Below the pieces are notes generated by a model. That model saw only the letters and a list, made by a program, of their open reading frames with translations. It searched no databases and was not told the origin of the DNA. The position numbers and the translations under genes were made by a program. From the NCBI GenBank assembly GCA_032164295.1, contig JAJHTX010000010.1, forward strand, positions 124,001 through 188,000: 64,000 nt of DNA, given 5' to 3'. This stretch comes from Inonotus obliquus (Eukaryota; Basidiomycota; Agaricomycetes; Hymenochaetales; Hymenochaetaceae). Positions 50,350-61,614 of this stretch are shown one piece after another; the stretch's first letter is position 1; the number at the start of each line of letters is the position of its first letter.

Positions 50350-50741
50350 ATCCAGGAGGAGGAGAGCAGATGTCATTTTTCGACTTCGCCTGGGGTCTGG
50401 AGGCGATCAGCCGACTACCACCTACAGGATGAAGGCGAGGGCGGGTGAGACTGACTTTGTCGAATGCCGCGCGTCGCCTACCAACCTCCCGAGAGACGTC
50501 TCTGTTCAGCGCGTTTCAAGTCAGGCGAAATTTGCATGATGTTATCGGAGAGTAAGCCCAACGCATTATTCCGACTCTTCTGGCCACACTTTTATATCTA
50601 TAGTCCCTTATTTGACCAGGAAGAAGGAAAGCCTTTCGACGCTAGATAAAACGCTCAATTGATATAATGCACACAGTCTATCGTAACATTGTACATAGTT
50701 TCGAAATATTCCTTATCTCAAGTTTAACCACTACCTAGTAT
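50350..50741. other. Intergenic spacer
   Basis: Nothing recognised between zinc-cluster copy 5 and the stop of the next type II gene. Confidence 0.4.
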
Positions 50742-51523
50742 TCACGAAAGCGCCTCAAGGATTCCCTGGACATTCACCGTGGCCACTGCCACCGCAAATC
50801 TGTTTAGAAACTCGACCTGAAGGAATATTATACAAGCATGGTCAGCATCTTCGGCGCTTAAGATGGCCATGATAAGGCGACGCACCAAGGGCCCAACATA
50901 ATCAGTGGCAGCGATGGGCATCCAATTCTGATCAACTTGAGACCGATAGACCTGCTCGTGGCCGTCCACGCCAGCCCTGACGTGGAAAACGTCGAGAAAC
51001 GCCCCACCATTGTAAGGCGTCACATACAATACGCGCCCGAAGCGCTGCTCATCCTCGTTAACAGGGGGGCTAGAACTTATAGAGACGGGTGGGATGGGTA
51101 AAAGCGAAGTATTGTAAATTGCATGTACGGCATTACCTCTGAGAACGTCTATCCTGTCGGTGAGAGAGTGAGGTGGAATCAGAGGCGGAACGGATAGAGA
51201 CTAACGTACAGAAGCTTGCGTGACACTTTCCAATAGACCGCAGTGCTTTCCGAGCCTTACACATCGATCGCATGCGATCCCATCTGACCCATTGCACTGA
51301 CAGATTACACATATCAGCCCATAATCTAAAGGGACGGAGGAATTTTCACCTTCGTGTGCGCTTGCTTGCACTCACGACAATTACTGCGATTACGGTGTCG
51401 AGCAGCATAACCTCGAGATGTAAAATACGCGCAATAATAGGTGACAGCTGGCTGTCCCGTTCCTTGTTCTGTTCCAGGTGATACGTTCCGTTCCATGTTC
51501 TCGCCTGGCGGATACGTCCGCAT
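50742..51523 (-). CDS. Type II zinc-cluster protein with C-terminal domain, copy b
   Basis: Exons 51350-51523, 51210-51296, 51137-51153 (17 nt) and 50742-51075 encode 203 residues from ATG 51521-51523; a second in-frame ATG at 51494-51496 is possible. The N-terminus has YYCAYFTSRGYAARHRNR, close to copy a. The cluster uses Cys 49, 52, 59, 67, 70 and 77 with a seven-residue loop. After a Ser-rich linker made by the micro-exon comes the shared domain: QRFGRVLYVTPYNGGAFLDV, HVRAGVDGHEQVYRSQ, NWMPIAATDYVGP, then a helical C-terminus about 70 residues long. Conservation between copies a and b is stronger in this domain than in the linker, which suggests the domain is functional. Confidence 0.72.
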
Positions 51524-52198
51524 CTATCTGCATAGAGAGACGTAAGTCGAACATTAAGCACTCATCCTCATCCTTCCTCCCAGGTTGTCACAAACGAAAA
51601 GAGGCGTAAAATGTAACATACAGATAGAGTACACCCAGAACCAACCTCGCCCTTCTATCAAAAGGGTTGAACGCACACGACGGCGGGGCTTCATACAACA
51701 TTCATATACCGCTCCAAGGCGCCTTAGGCGATTGTCGATTTTGGAAGGATCAACTGTGCTGAATGTGGATACGTCAGCCTCGATCCTCGGATTACAGGTC
51801 TCTCAAAAGGTGCTTTTCTGCATTGGGCTGATGACTTATAGCAGAGCCGAAATCATCAGCTGCACCTCAGCTTCAGCAGCGAACGGACAGGCTACGGAAC
51901 CAATAACGAAGATAGCCCGAAGTTATGGGAGTCGTCATGGGAGTCGTCAACAAGAAAAAGCGACACGAGAACCTCTTGAACCAAGATGGCTTTCGGGCGA
52001 CGCTTGAGAAGCGAAAAAATAATGGGATGGCCTGCGTCGTGCCCACAGGAGCGCTAAGGGTGATAGGTTCGAAGGGTGTTGTCTAGCACTTTATTACTGG
52101 ACTGGACTGGAGCCTCGTGCAGGTGAGCGGCGCCATGGTTCTCGATCAGATCAAAATTGACAATGCTTCCATATAACCTGATAATTGATTCTTCCGTG
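51524..52198. other. Intergenic spacer
   Basis: A plus frame of 140 codons at 51585-52007 is rich in Arg/Ser/Thr and lacks a motif. Nothing else recognised. Confidence 0.35.
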
Positions 52199-52647
52199 CT
52201 ATTCATTGCTTGCTGCCTTCGACGAAACCGGACCTCGAAGCTTAAAGATACGTAAGCGCACCGGCCACTTTTGTTTGCCCCAGTGTCGTGGCAGATGTGA
52301 GAAATTTCGCGGAAAAGGGGCACCGAACGCTACGACACCATGCACAATACCGATGAGATCGATGTCGTCGCAAGGACTATTGTATTCAACCAAAACTACG
52401 GATGCCCACCTCCTGAACGTCAATAACCAGCTGCGCCGACCAGATCTGCCACATAGCAGTGTGGCATTTTACAGATAACGCCGTTTGAAAGGACTCCATC
52501 GATGAACGGACGTCCCGTGCGCGAAACGACAGGGACGACCAGACTCCTTGATCCTGGATATACCGGGACGTGGAAAGGAAGATAGCCCGCGGCCTTGTTC
52601 CGCCTTTGATACTCAGATGAGCAAAAAAAATAGGTAGATGCTTCCAT
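52199..52647 (-). pseudogene. Degenerate type II member, copy c
   Basis: The segment opens at ATG 52645-52647 with STYFFCSSEYQRRNKAAG, similar to the YYCAY...RR.AA N-terminus of the intact type II genes. It then loses the CxxC pattern. Downstream, in another frame, 52199-52415 reads WASVVLVEYNSP, then DLIGIVHGVV, which matches the start of the type II C-terminal domain (RFGRVLYVTPYNGG, DVFHVRAG). With no recognisable zinc cluster and a frame change between the two conserved parts, I call it a pseudogene, though an unrecognised intron could rescue it. Confidence 0.4.
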
Positions 52648-54048
52648 GTTTTTTTTTCGATAGGAAAATCAACTTAAAACACGATCGAATATCTTAACGC
52701 TGCTCAGAGAATCAGAATACGGAACGCACCGTGTTCTCATCCACATGGAAGTATCCGTGTATGGGGTGTTGCCGTGACTGCAAAGCTGACCCCACCCGAC
52801 TGCCCTCCACTTTATTACACCATCGATTTCTCCGTATATGGAATGGAGATCCCGGGCAAAAACGCTGCATCTCCTTTCAGCAACGTGCGTAACTGCATTA
52901 TTCCTGAAGAATATTCGAAGCTTGAAGAATCGTTCGGATCCTTTGTAGATCAAGTGAGATGAGCAATGTCCCACCGAGCGATCGGAGACCACTGAACGTA
53001 CAAGTTCTTTTCGAGAAAGCAACGTATTCGAAAGCACATTGCTGGACTGAAAAGATTGCCGTCGATGCCATCTCGTCATTGGGTTATCACTTTAGGCGAG
53101 CTCGACATCACGACGAAACGAACAAGCAGCTCAGTCATCGGCGCCATTCTACCATTTGCAACATACCTCACTTCTTCCCGCTTTTCCAAGCTACCCGAAA
53201 CCGCTACGAGCATCGCTTCAAGTTACCGACGGTGTCGTAGAATGAAATCAAAGTTGAAGTGCTTTGGTGGCTTACGTAGTACATGTGTCGATCATTTCTG
53301 TTTTTCAACAACAACCACGACCTGGTCTGCACCCGGACAGGAACGAATCTACCGAGTAGACCTTACCTGGCTGCACAGAATTGCCTCTGTAACTGTGTAA
53401 AGGAACTGGGATACGGTGGTAATGGACGATCAATCGTTCAAACTTAGGTGACTTGAGGGTAACGTCTGTCCATCCGACTATGGGACTGTTCTGACAACAC
53501 GGCTTACTTTCCGTTCCAGATAACTGTCTATGGGAGCTTCCAGAATTTTACTGTGCAATTCTCATATAATGAGGTGGAATAATACCCACGCGCTTGCAAC
53601 GAATTGTCGTTTATTCCGATAGTATCCCGCCTTCCCATCATCTCAATGAAATCGAGTAAATCTCCGACCATGCATCAAATCTAACCGTGGCGCTTCGAGA
53701 GATGTTCTTGGTTCTGTACTCTCTCTGCGATTGAGATCCGAGGACTTGTCCGTAAGGCGTTGGTACCTGGTTGGTCGACCTCCGAGCACCACAAGCCTCG
53801 AGGACATGGTTTCATCCGCAGGTGAGTATTTAGTCAGGATATCTCAGGTATCAATTATTCTTCAATCAAAACCATGTTGTATATATAACAGAAAGCCTAA
53901 CGAAGAAATGTGTTACAGTACATTTCGCGCTTTAAATCGAACATTGTGAAAGGGTGATGCAGATTCCTGCCTATGTACGATTTGGATCCACCGGCTTGGG
54001 TCATTCTTCGCAAATCTGGTTTCGAGTTTCGATTGCTTCTACGTCATT
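52648..54048. other. Spacer with plus-strand coding-like segments at 52.77-53.40 kb
   Basis: A plus frame at 52774-52962 (CPPLYYTIDFSVYGMEIPGK...) can be joined by an intron (GTGAGA..CAAG) to a longer frame up to 53400. That frame includes CRRMKSKLKC, which resembles the first half of a GAL4-type cluster but lacks the leading Cys. No second half follows. 53.40-54.05 kb shows nothing. Confidence 0.25.
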
Positions 54049-54400
54049 TCAGTCCTGGACCTGCAGTACGGACCTCACTCGTAAAGTGGCTCCTCAAACC
54101 TTTATAGTCATAATCCACTCACTAGATTGCAATCTAGGCCCCTACGTTGACAACGCTGGCATGTAAGAGGAAAGCCTGGCGGCACAGGTATCTCCGGCGT
54201 CACCTTGACGCACTAGATTACATTTTCTTATCAGACAGGGCATAGAGCATGATAAATATCTGACAAATGCATACCTTATGACGCGCGGAACGGCAATGAA
54301 CGCAAGCGACAGTGCGAGTTGGCCTGCCACCATTATTGGCCAACATCTGTTCGTCGTAGTTCACGAAGCCGTTGCCGTAGTAAATTGGCTGCATCGACAT
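54049..54400 (-). CDS. Type I zinc-cluster protein, copy 6
   Basis: Exons 54275-54400, 54123-54212 (90 nt) and 54049-54060 encode 75 residues from the ATG at 54398-54400. The cluster is complete: CVHCRSARHK in exon 1, then exon 2 opens on the third Cys. Ligands are Cys 33, 36, 43, 60, 63 and 70. The loop between Cys 3 and Cys 4 has 16 residues instead of 10, which accounts for the 18-nt longer exon. CQRCQRRGLDC forms the second half. The tail is very short (three residues in the favoured model; the last acceptor is not certain). The N-terminus is Tyr/Asn-rich. The open frame continues upstream of the chosen ATG but without another ATG. Confidence 0.65.
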
Positions 54401-55851
54401 ATTAAATAGAGAATGTGGATTGATGTTGACGATTTCGTAGATGGTGCGCTTTCGTTTTTCAAAGCCCAAACTTGCAGTTCGAAGCGAGTCTCAGGACTAC
54501 CGTGACGTTGTGTGGTGCTGAACTCATATTTCATTGACCGTCTTAAATACAGACAGGTGCTTCGGTTCTTAACCAGGAATTCCAGCAGATGCCCTTTCTT
54601 GTACGTAGCCTGCTCGTTGTTTTCAGGCGACAATCTGACAGCCGAAGTTCCAGTTAGCTGAAGAGAGGCGAATATTGCGGAGATGAACCAGGTCCGACCG
54701 AACCTCATAGTACCCTAGCCGCGCTCTATGGTGAGCTCTATGGTGAGTCAATACGCTGTGTAGAACTAAATAAAATGACAAGTTTGAAGAATACCCATGA
54801 AACAGGGATTACCGAACTGTGCGATAGATATGACAATCTGATGACAGGGTTTTATGACACAAAACGCGGATTTCAGGCGTCTTCCGCAGCCTTCTTCTTT
54901 GGCGGAAGCTCCAGTAACTTAGCGGCTAATAGCCTCATTTCGGCGCCGACACTCACTGGGTTTTGGATTTCGCCAATGCCACGCCTCAGCTCAATGCCGC
55001 CTGAGAATTACACTGCATACCCTTGACCTGCGAACTATCGAAGGGATCATCAGTGCAACAGCGTCGGGATTTCCTACTTTGGGTAGAAGTCTGAATTTGG
55101 AAGTAGCCTGAGCGATAAACAGCGTGCACCAAGGCGAGCGGTCTGTCAGTCGGCCATTGAATCTATCACGGTCGGGTCAAAGGGCTAATGATGATCGGAA
55201 TACCGCAGGGCCGACGCATTGTTCACTCTTTGGTTTGCTGCAGTTACACTACAATTGTTTGTCATTTTTTCGACATTTGAAATCCAATGAGCCACCTGCC
55301 AAGCGGATCAAGTTACTGTAATGACAAATCATACTTTTATTCATTACCGTCCGTAACCGGGCCTTCGAATATCCATTGACTGACGAACGGATCATAAACT
55401 ATACGTCAGTTCGACTGCTAAGTCGAAGGCTAGGTGAGTACAGCATTTGAGTGAGCTCTATGACTATGCTAAAGCGTGCTCCGTTGTCGATGGGCACTTT
55501 CGACTTCCGATAAGGAGCCCGTTTTCAATTTTTACTTGGGAAGAAATTCTCATAAAGACGAAAGCGATGTTTTATTGGTACTATCCGCTGCCAGCAGAAC
55601 GTATCATTGTAAATGCAAGAATCTGGCGCAAATAAAAGCATATTACTTGTGAGTAAGTACTATCTTCACTAAATGTCTTCGGTGCAGAAATGTTGACATA
55701 ATTCTACTATTTCTACCACGAGGTACACAAACTGCAATACAACTGCGGCAGTGATCATTGAAGGAAAATAAGAGAATACGAGTTATGCATGATGTATATC
55801 CGAGTCATGTATATCCATCCTGTCAATCCCGCGACGGCGCCGCCATTGTGC
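54401..55851. other. Array spacer, nothing recognised
   Basis: Several 60-110 codon frames on both strands, without motifs or splice partners. Confidence 0.35.
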
Positions 55852-56305
55852 TCAGCACATTCGAAGACCTTTCCTGTTCATGGCCTTCATTGGAGAATGT
55901 CAGTGCACCGCCTTACAGCCCGAGTGCCATTCATGACTCACCATGTGCATTCTTCACCACGTTTGCGACAACTGATGCAAGGATAAAGTCGCTTGGCGGT
56001 CGGCAGACTTTCGCACTAGCGTTCTCTCCGTCAGCAAGGATGGCTTTCGTCGGCAAGAAGATGCATACCGTGTAACCAGCTTCACGGCAAGAGTCGCATT
56101 TCGTTCCCTTTCGTACGCATTTCTGTACATGCAAAGTACTAGGCTCGACGATATAGGATGGCTTTCGATGGACCTGGTGCTGGAAAGTCCCGAAACGTAT
56201 TTCCGTGGAGTTTGTTGAGTTCGAACGGCTCGACATGCCTGAAGCGTATGTAAATAGCTTTGAGATATCAGTAAGTTGGACTATCCCTATCCCTAGTTTT
56301 AGCAT
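55852..56305 (-). CDS. Type I zinc-cluster protein, copy 7
   Basis: Exons 56069-56305, 55942-56015 and a tentative last exon 55852-55873 encode 110 residues. The first half-cluster is KCDSCREAGYT; the acceptor GCTAG is followed at once by the third Cys codon, as in every other copy. The second half reads PCISCRKRGEEC. Ligands: Cys 70, 73, 80, 92, 95 and 102, with an 11-residue loop. The N-terminus contains HRKPSYIVEPSTLHV, related to a degenerate segment at 57838-58104. Start ATG 56303-56305 or the in-frame ATG at 56234-56236. A TATA box lies 63 bp upstream of the first. The last exon is the weakest part of the model. Confidence 0.62.
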
Positions 56306-56367
56306 ACTTACTAGGCGTTATTGGGTACAAAAGAAGTTGTCCTGAATCCTATGGAATTCGGGACGCA

Positions 56368-56374
56368 TTTTATA
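56368..56374 (-). promoter_or_regulatory. TATA box, zinc-cluster copy 7
   Basis: TATAAAA on the minus strand, about 63 bp before the ATG at 56305. Confidence 0.5.
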
Positions 56375-56436
56375 ACCACTCTCACTTCTCTGTTTCGCCG
56401 GAAGAAAGCCTACTCTGTTTGAGGCAGCCTAAAACA

Positions 56437-56742
56437 TTACTTTGAGCCGACAAACGACGCCACTGCTGTCAGCGTCCTCGAAGGGAGGCGTTGGTCGTAT
56501 GGATCATGCATGTAGACGATCGTGCACGCGGCTGTCCCAGTTCGGGTCGAGGATATAAACGGGTGCCGAAGCCGAACCAACTTGGCTGTAATAGGAAATA
56601 ACCGACGGCCGACTAAATTGATCTCAGTATGAAATACCAGCTTTTCGCCTCTCTTGACCATGACGAAGTCGGTGCAGGCGGCTTCGCCGAGAAAATCCTC
56701 ATGGCTACCATCCAGCACGTAACTCGATCTCGACCACCTCAA
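56437..56742 (-). pseudogene. Type II C-terminal domain fragment, copy d
   Basis: An open segment ending at 56437 contains DFVMVKRGEKLVFHTEI, RLFPITAKLV and GTAACTIVYMHDP. Its order and spacing follow the C-terminal domain of copy b (DVFHVRAGVDGHEQVY, WMPIAATDYV, ADHACIIFLQ). Upstream, 56743-57100, I find no zinc cluster, only a stretch ending ITCSNW that could be a remnant of its second half. Probably the 3' part of a decayed gene. Confidence 0.4.
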
Positions 56743-59700
56743 TCTCTTATGTGTCTTTCTGCAGAAAATATGGAAAGCTGGACCATATCGTTAACAGAAG
56801 TTGACTCAAGCTCTCCAATTGCTACACGTTATGCCTTTCTCTGGTGAATCACTAAGGTAACTTCGTAAGTCGCCCAATTTCAATACCATTCTACATTTCC
56901 ATTCTAAAGATCAACATAGATCGAACTTTGATTGATTCACTTCATGCTACCGGAGGCGCACTTTGAGAGTATCTTCTGGTGGAAATCCACCAGCGAGTAA
57001 ACTTCACGAAGGCCTGCGATTATTCGAGACATCACAGTAATGCTCGAGAGGACTTAGGTTAGTATAAAGGTCGCTCGTACTTGTGCAGACGGTATTCTAT
57101 CATGAACTCTTCGAGAACGTTCATCGATATTCGTCAGAAATGTGTACCATGATAATTGTGCGATCAAGGATTCCTGCATCTCTATTCTGCGAAGTTGACA
57201 ACTTTATCGACTCGGCCTATCTATGTAACTCTGCCCACTTGATTCATCCTCTTTCGCCCTTGCTCCTTCTTGGACGCTAAACCGGATCCATGGTATCAGT
57301 TGCTCTGGAATTTAGCGTCAATGAATGAGGAATATTGGATGGTGTTGAATACTCACCGTTTGACACAGAAGTCTGTGGTCGGTGCACCACTTGCAAGGAA
57401 CCAGAGGCACTGTCTGTGGTCTGTCACACTGGATCATAAAGGCGTGTTATCCAATAGCTCTCCACTACAACGAAGCTCGTACCCTGCGCTTTGCCTTCTT
57501 ACAGGACTCGCAAGAAATGGAGCGAATTGGTCTCCCATTAGTAGGCGCCAAATCCTGCGGAGTGTAGTTCGCAAATTGGTTTTTGTAAATGTTAGGCATA
57601 GTCGAGGAATTCGTGTTATGGTAAGAATCTCGTAGCTCCTTCGAGATGGCCTTTATGCGATGTCATGTTCTACTATTTCGCTGGGGAATTGCAGCAGATA
57701 TCCTTTTCTGTATCCCGCCTGTCCATCGTTTGAAGACGAAAGGCCTGACCATCGGAGCCTCGATCAAAGGCGAACGTTGCGGAAAATGATTGGAGCCTTT
57801 TCCGAAGTTCAATGAAATGAAGACATATGGCAATTTCTCATCTCAGGATATACAACAAGTGGCAATGCGAAAGAAGCATCCTCAAGGTCGATATTCCCGA
57901 ATTAAGGAAAAGCCTTCCTCCCGCCGGTCCCGGAACATGATTACCGAGGGTACTTGAAGCAAGGATGAAACTTCGAAAATCGGCGTAAATGCGTATTGAA
58001 ACTATTTCTAGAACCAGGTCTTTCTTCAGAGTCGGTAAACTTGCAGTTATGGCTAATAGGTACGGCGGCCGACGATGAACATTGCTCGAGATAGGCTCGC
58101 TCACTCATGTACTTTTGTTCATGAATAGTACGCGTACATAGTAGTGAATCACCGAGCTCACATTCCGGAACTCGAGCCGAACTCCCCTAATCCAAGAAAA
58201 TGTTGAATGCTGAGACAGCCGAAAACTTTCGGGTGGAATCATGAGTCTGGTAAGTACTACGTAGCACAATCAGACGCTCCTTGAAGACTCTCCGATGCTC
58301 CGGCACTGGTCTAAGCCTGAGATGTGCATCTTCTTGGCCAGGAAAATATTCCAAAGCAGGTCACCGGTGTTAAATTCCGTTGCTGTCTACACAATGGTTT
58401 TGACAGTAAGACAGGTGGCATCTTTCCAAAAGCGTTGTCCCGCTTTAAACAGAATGAGTCAGAACTCTGCCTTCTATCATTTGCGAATAATGTGTTCGTT
58501 GCTACTACGATCAGGATATGCTACAGGCCATGATCCAGGGAAACCCGGGTCAGTGATGGACAAAACTAGACTGAGGATGCAAGAAATAAGCAAACTAGCG
58601 TAGCGTCCGATCAAAAGCCATCTGGTCGTAAAGCTGTGCAGAGAAGCGAACAAACGGCGCCGGCGACGGGGAAAGCGGCTCCTTGCATGTCCAGACTTTG
58701 CAGGACCCGGTAATTACGTTTCTTGATCAGGACGCCTATACAGACTAATGCCGATTATTCTATGAAGCAACTATAGGAGTGAATGATCATTTGTGAAGAC
58801 AAGACTTAGGCTCTAAGAATACTATGTGAGATATGGCGAGAAAGTAGAATCATAAAAGAGCATGCCTACCCATACCCGCATGTGGGCGTTTATGCGTGGA
58901 TCTTAAGCCGAGTGTCTTAAAAGGCATTCCAGACAAGACTCGATTCGTTTTTTTCCGCGGTACTATTAGAGGCAGTGAAAGGGAGCGCGGGAGAATCTTG
59001 CGCAAAGAAACGTTGTAAGAGCTTGTACTTCAAGTGACAAGCGTGGCATTTCGCCCAAGATGCCACAGGATGCAGGCGGTCAACATAGCCGATAAAAAGA
59101 GGCGTGATCAGCTGGATTCCAGGAAATCGTAGGCGTGGGTCAAATATAAGAATCTCCTAATCGCAATCGCACAATCAGTTTGAGGCATTTTAGCATGCAG
59201 TTCGTGATTATGCAGCCATGATACGCTCATTCCTTTCTTTTGCTTCGCCTCGACAAACAGGATTTCCTGCACTAATCTAGCCCGATATCATGTCGGCTAC
59301 GTTCACGGTGCAACATGACGCTGGTCGATAAAGCGCAATTTCGCCTACACCCCCATGTTGGACCTTCTGAGCCGACGAGCGATTTGAGGTCGACTTGAAG
59401 GCTGTGATTTTCCGAGTTAGTCTGATTATTCCTGGTAGTCGCTGGCTCTTGGCTCGTTGATAACTGAAGATGCAAGGACCTCTCGCCATTGGGATTTGAG
59501 CTCATGTGGATCGATCCGGTTATGTAATCAGCCCGGTTATGTAAGCAAGGATGGGCGTAGACCAGTTGGTAACGCGAGTCTCTTTCTCTTTCTCGTACAT
59601 ATAACGAGCAGACCATGCGAGTACAGTGGGTCTAGGACTTTACGCGCCGTGCATGCCAGCCAATCTTTAGACCGACCGACTCGGACCGAGTGCAATAATG

Positions 59701-60788
59701 TCGAGTCGTAATGTCTCTGCCGGTAGCGATAAACTTACCGCTGTAAGCAAAGAAAACTTGCTGACTTAGAACGTGCCCATACTGCGGACTCGCCTGTACA
59801 TATACATTCAGAAGCTGATCGTTCGCCAGTTCCTAGGTTACCTATCACCAAGTGTGATGGTGTTGCGGTCAGGCTACTCCCCGGTTTGGGCACCTCCTGA
59901 ATGCATACAAAGGCGGTTGAGATGGCAGTTCATCCGTTCCCGCTAGTTTATTGTTCGTCAGGGCAGTCCAAGTGTACTAGGACTACCAGGTACCGCATTT
60001 AGTGGCGAATTTCTGAATCATTAGCGCTCTCAAGATGGTTGACTGACTTGATTATGATTACCCGCTGGCATGCCAAAGAGTTACAATATTCCCCTGCAAT
60101 ATCATTTTTCTTCTTCGAGCACCTATCCCTGCTGAGTGAACCTAGGTTCAAGAGGAGATATATCACCCTAGCTGATATATAAGGAGGGTCTTCCGTGCTC
60201 ACATCGACCACCCGTGAGTGCCTACATTCCTCAGAACGAATGCATCATAGCATTGCTTTGAGGTCTGTCCGACAACTATTATACATAACTTCAAAGCTTA
60301 CCACGGAACCACGCTCTAGAGACTCTGATAGACGTTCGCTTGATTCTGGCCAATATAACCCAAAGATGAGTCCTTGCAAACACAGGAACAAATTCTGCCG
60401 ATGTATGTACCATGCAGTTACCCGAAGAACATGTTATACTGATGTCACTTATTGTTGATCATGTAGATTCCCAGTGTCTTGCTCACTTTCGTCGACAGTT
60501 GCGATCCCAGACATCAGATTTCGCTATGAAGCACAAGTCTGGAGCGAAGCAGGTGGCGATTGGCAAACTTAGTACGGCAGCTAAAGACATCCACTGGTCA
60601 AATGCTGATTACCAAGCCATTAGGGCGAAGTTTTCCTTCGTTTCATAGTAGAACCATACAAGAAACGAAAGAGCGGCTGCTTAGTGGCTCCCGCTACGAG
60701 GAAGGGAACTTGTGGAAGTTTCATAATCCAAGTGCCCAACGAATTCAATGTTCATGGAACGAAGATGGAAGAAAAGCAGACAGCATAA
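56743..60788. other. Distal array region with degenerate members
   Basis: Minus frame 57838-58104 begins with NVHRRPPYLLAITASLPTL, matching the N-terminal segment of copy 7, but has no CxxC. Minus frame 59272-59616 has an N-terminus of type I character (Ser/Gln/Asn-rich); where a cluster should be, it reads TSVMLHRERSRHD without cysteines. Plus segments at 58324-58533 and 60380-60650 look weakly coding; the latter can be spliced across a 60-nt GTATGT..GTAG intron (60403-60465). No complete gene supported. Confidence 0.3.
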
Positions 60789-61614
60789 ATGGTACCAAAC
60801 ACCTTCTTTATAGTCCCCGCTCACAGCTCAACCACTTTCTCAGGCTCATTTTCTGCTGAAGAAATTGTACACAACGAAAGTGAGTGGCTGGACTTGGCGT
60901 CATATCTAAATTCTCACGTCTCGCAAATGGTGAGAGTTCAAATTCATTTCGAGTCGCCTTCGTTTTAACACACTCTTTTTATGTCATCCAGATAATGGGA
61001 ATGGTCGCGGTATCTTGCTCGATTCGGTTTTTGTGGTGGAAAGCCGAAGCACCTTCGAACATGCTGGTGATCATTCCTATGAGTGTATCCTGGACAGCCA
61101 TGTCTTGCGTTCCAATCTTGGCATTGTCGACGATTGCGATAAACACTATCAAGAATCATCGAGTCGTGGTCTACAAATGCCACAGGTCTATGAATAATCG
61201 TGAGTTCAAGAAAAACGTGAGTCGTCATTGATAAGAATAAAGTTCATGCCAAGTCTGACGAAGAATAGAACGGGAGTTCGTATTCTTTCGACTTGGAGCA
61301 ACCTGGAACCAGTCACGATAAATATAGGTGCATCAGATGTATGTCACAAGCTAGGAGATGTTTTGTTGGTACCTTTCGATTACTCGTCATAAGCAGACCA
61401 CTAATCCTCCCTTAATTTGACTTAGATGTACTGTGCACTTTATCTTCCACCCATGCTCGCTGCTGTATCGCTTGTTTTACAGATCATATCCCTGTTTACG
61501 CTAATTCTCACGACGCAGGCATACGACGCAGCCGTCATTATAATGATAGCGTGTATCTTAGGATTAGCATTAATCGCGGTGACAATCGCTTGGCTCTTGT
61601 GCAACACTTACTAA
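60789..61614 (+). CDS. Predicted four-helix membrane protein
   Basis: Exons 60789-60929, 60992-61185, 61269-61338 and 61426-61614 encode 197 residues. A TAA immediately precedes the ATG in frame, which fixes the start. After a 47-residue acidic N-terminus (EEIVHNESEWLDLASYLNS) come hydrophobic segments at about 48-63 (IMGMVAVSCSIRFLWW), 69-95, 145-165 and 170-193 (IIMIACILGLALIAVTIAWL), ending LLCNTY. No signal peptide. The pattern fits a small polytopic protein of unknown family, common as orphan genes in Agaricomycetes. The second intron uses a weak GTCTAT donor, chosen because it alone keeps phase into the third exon; that junction is less certain. Confidence 0.6.
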
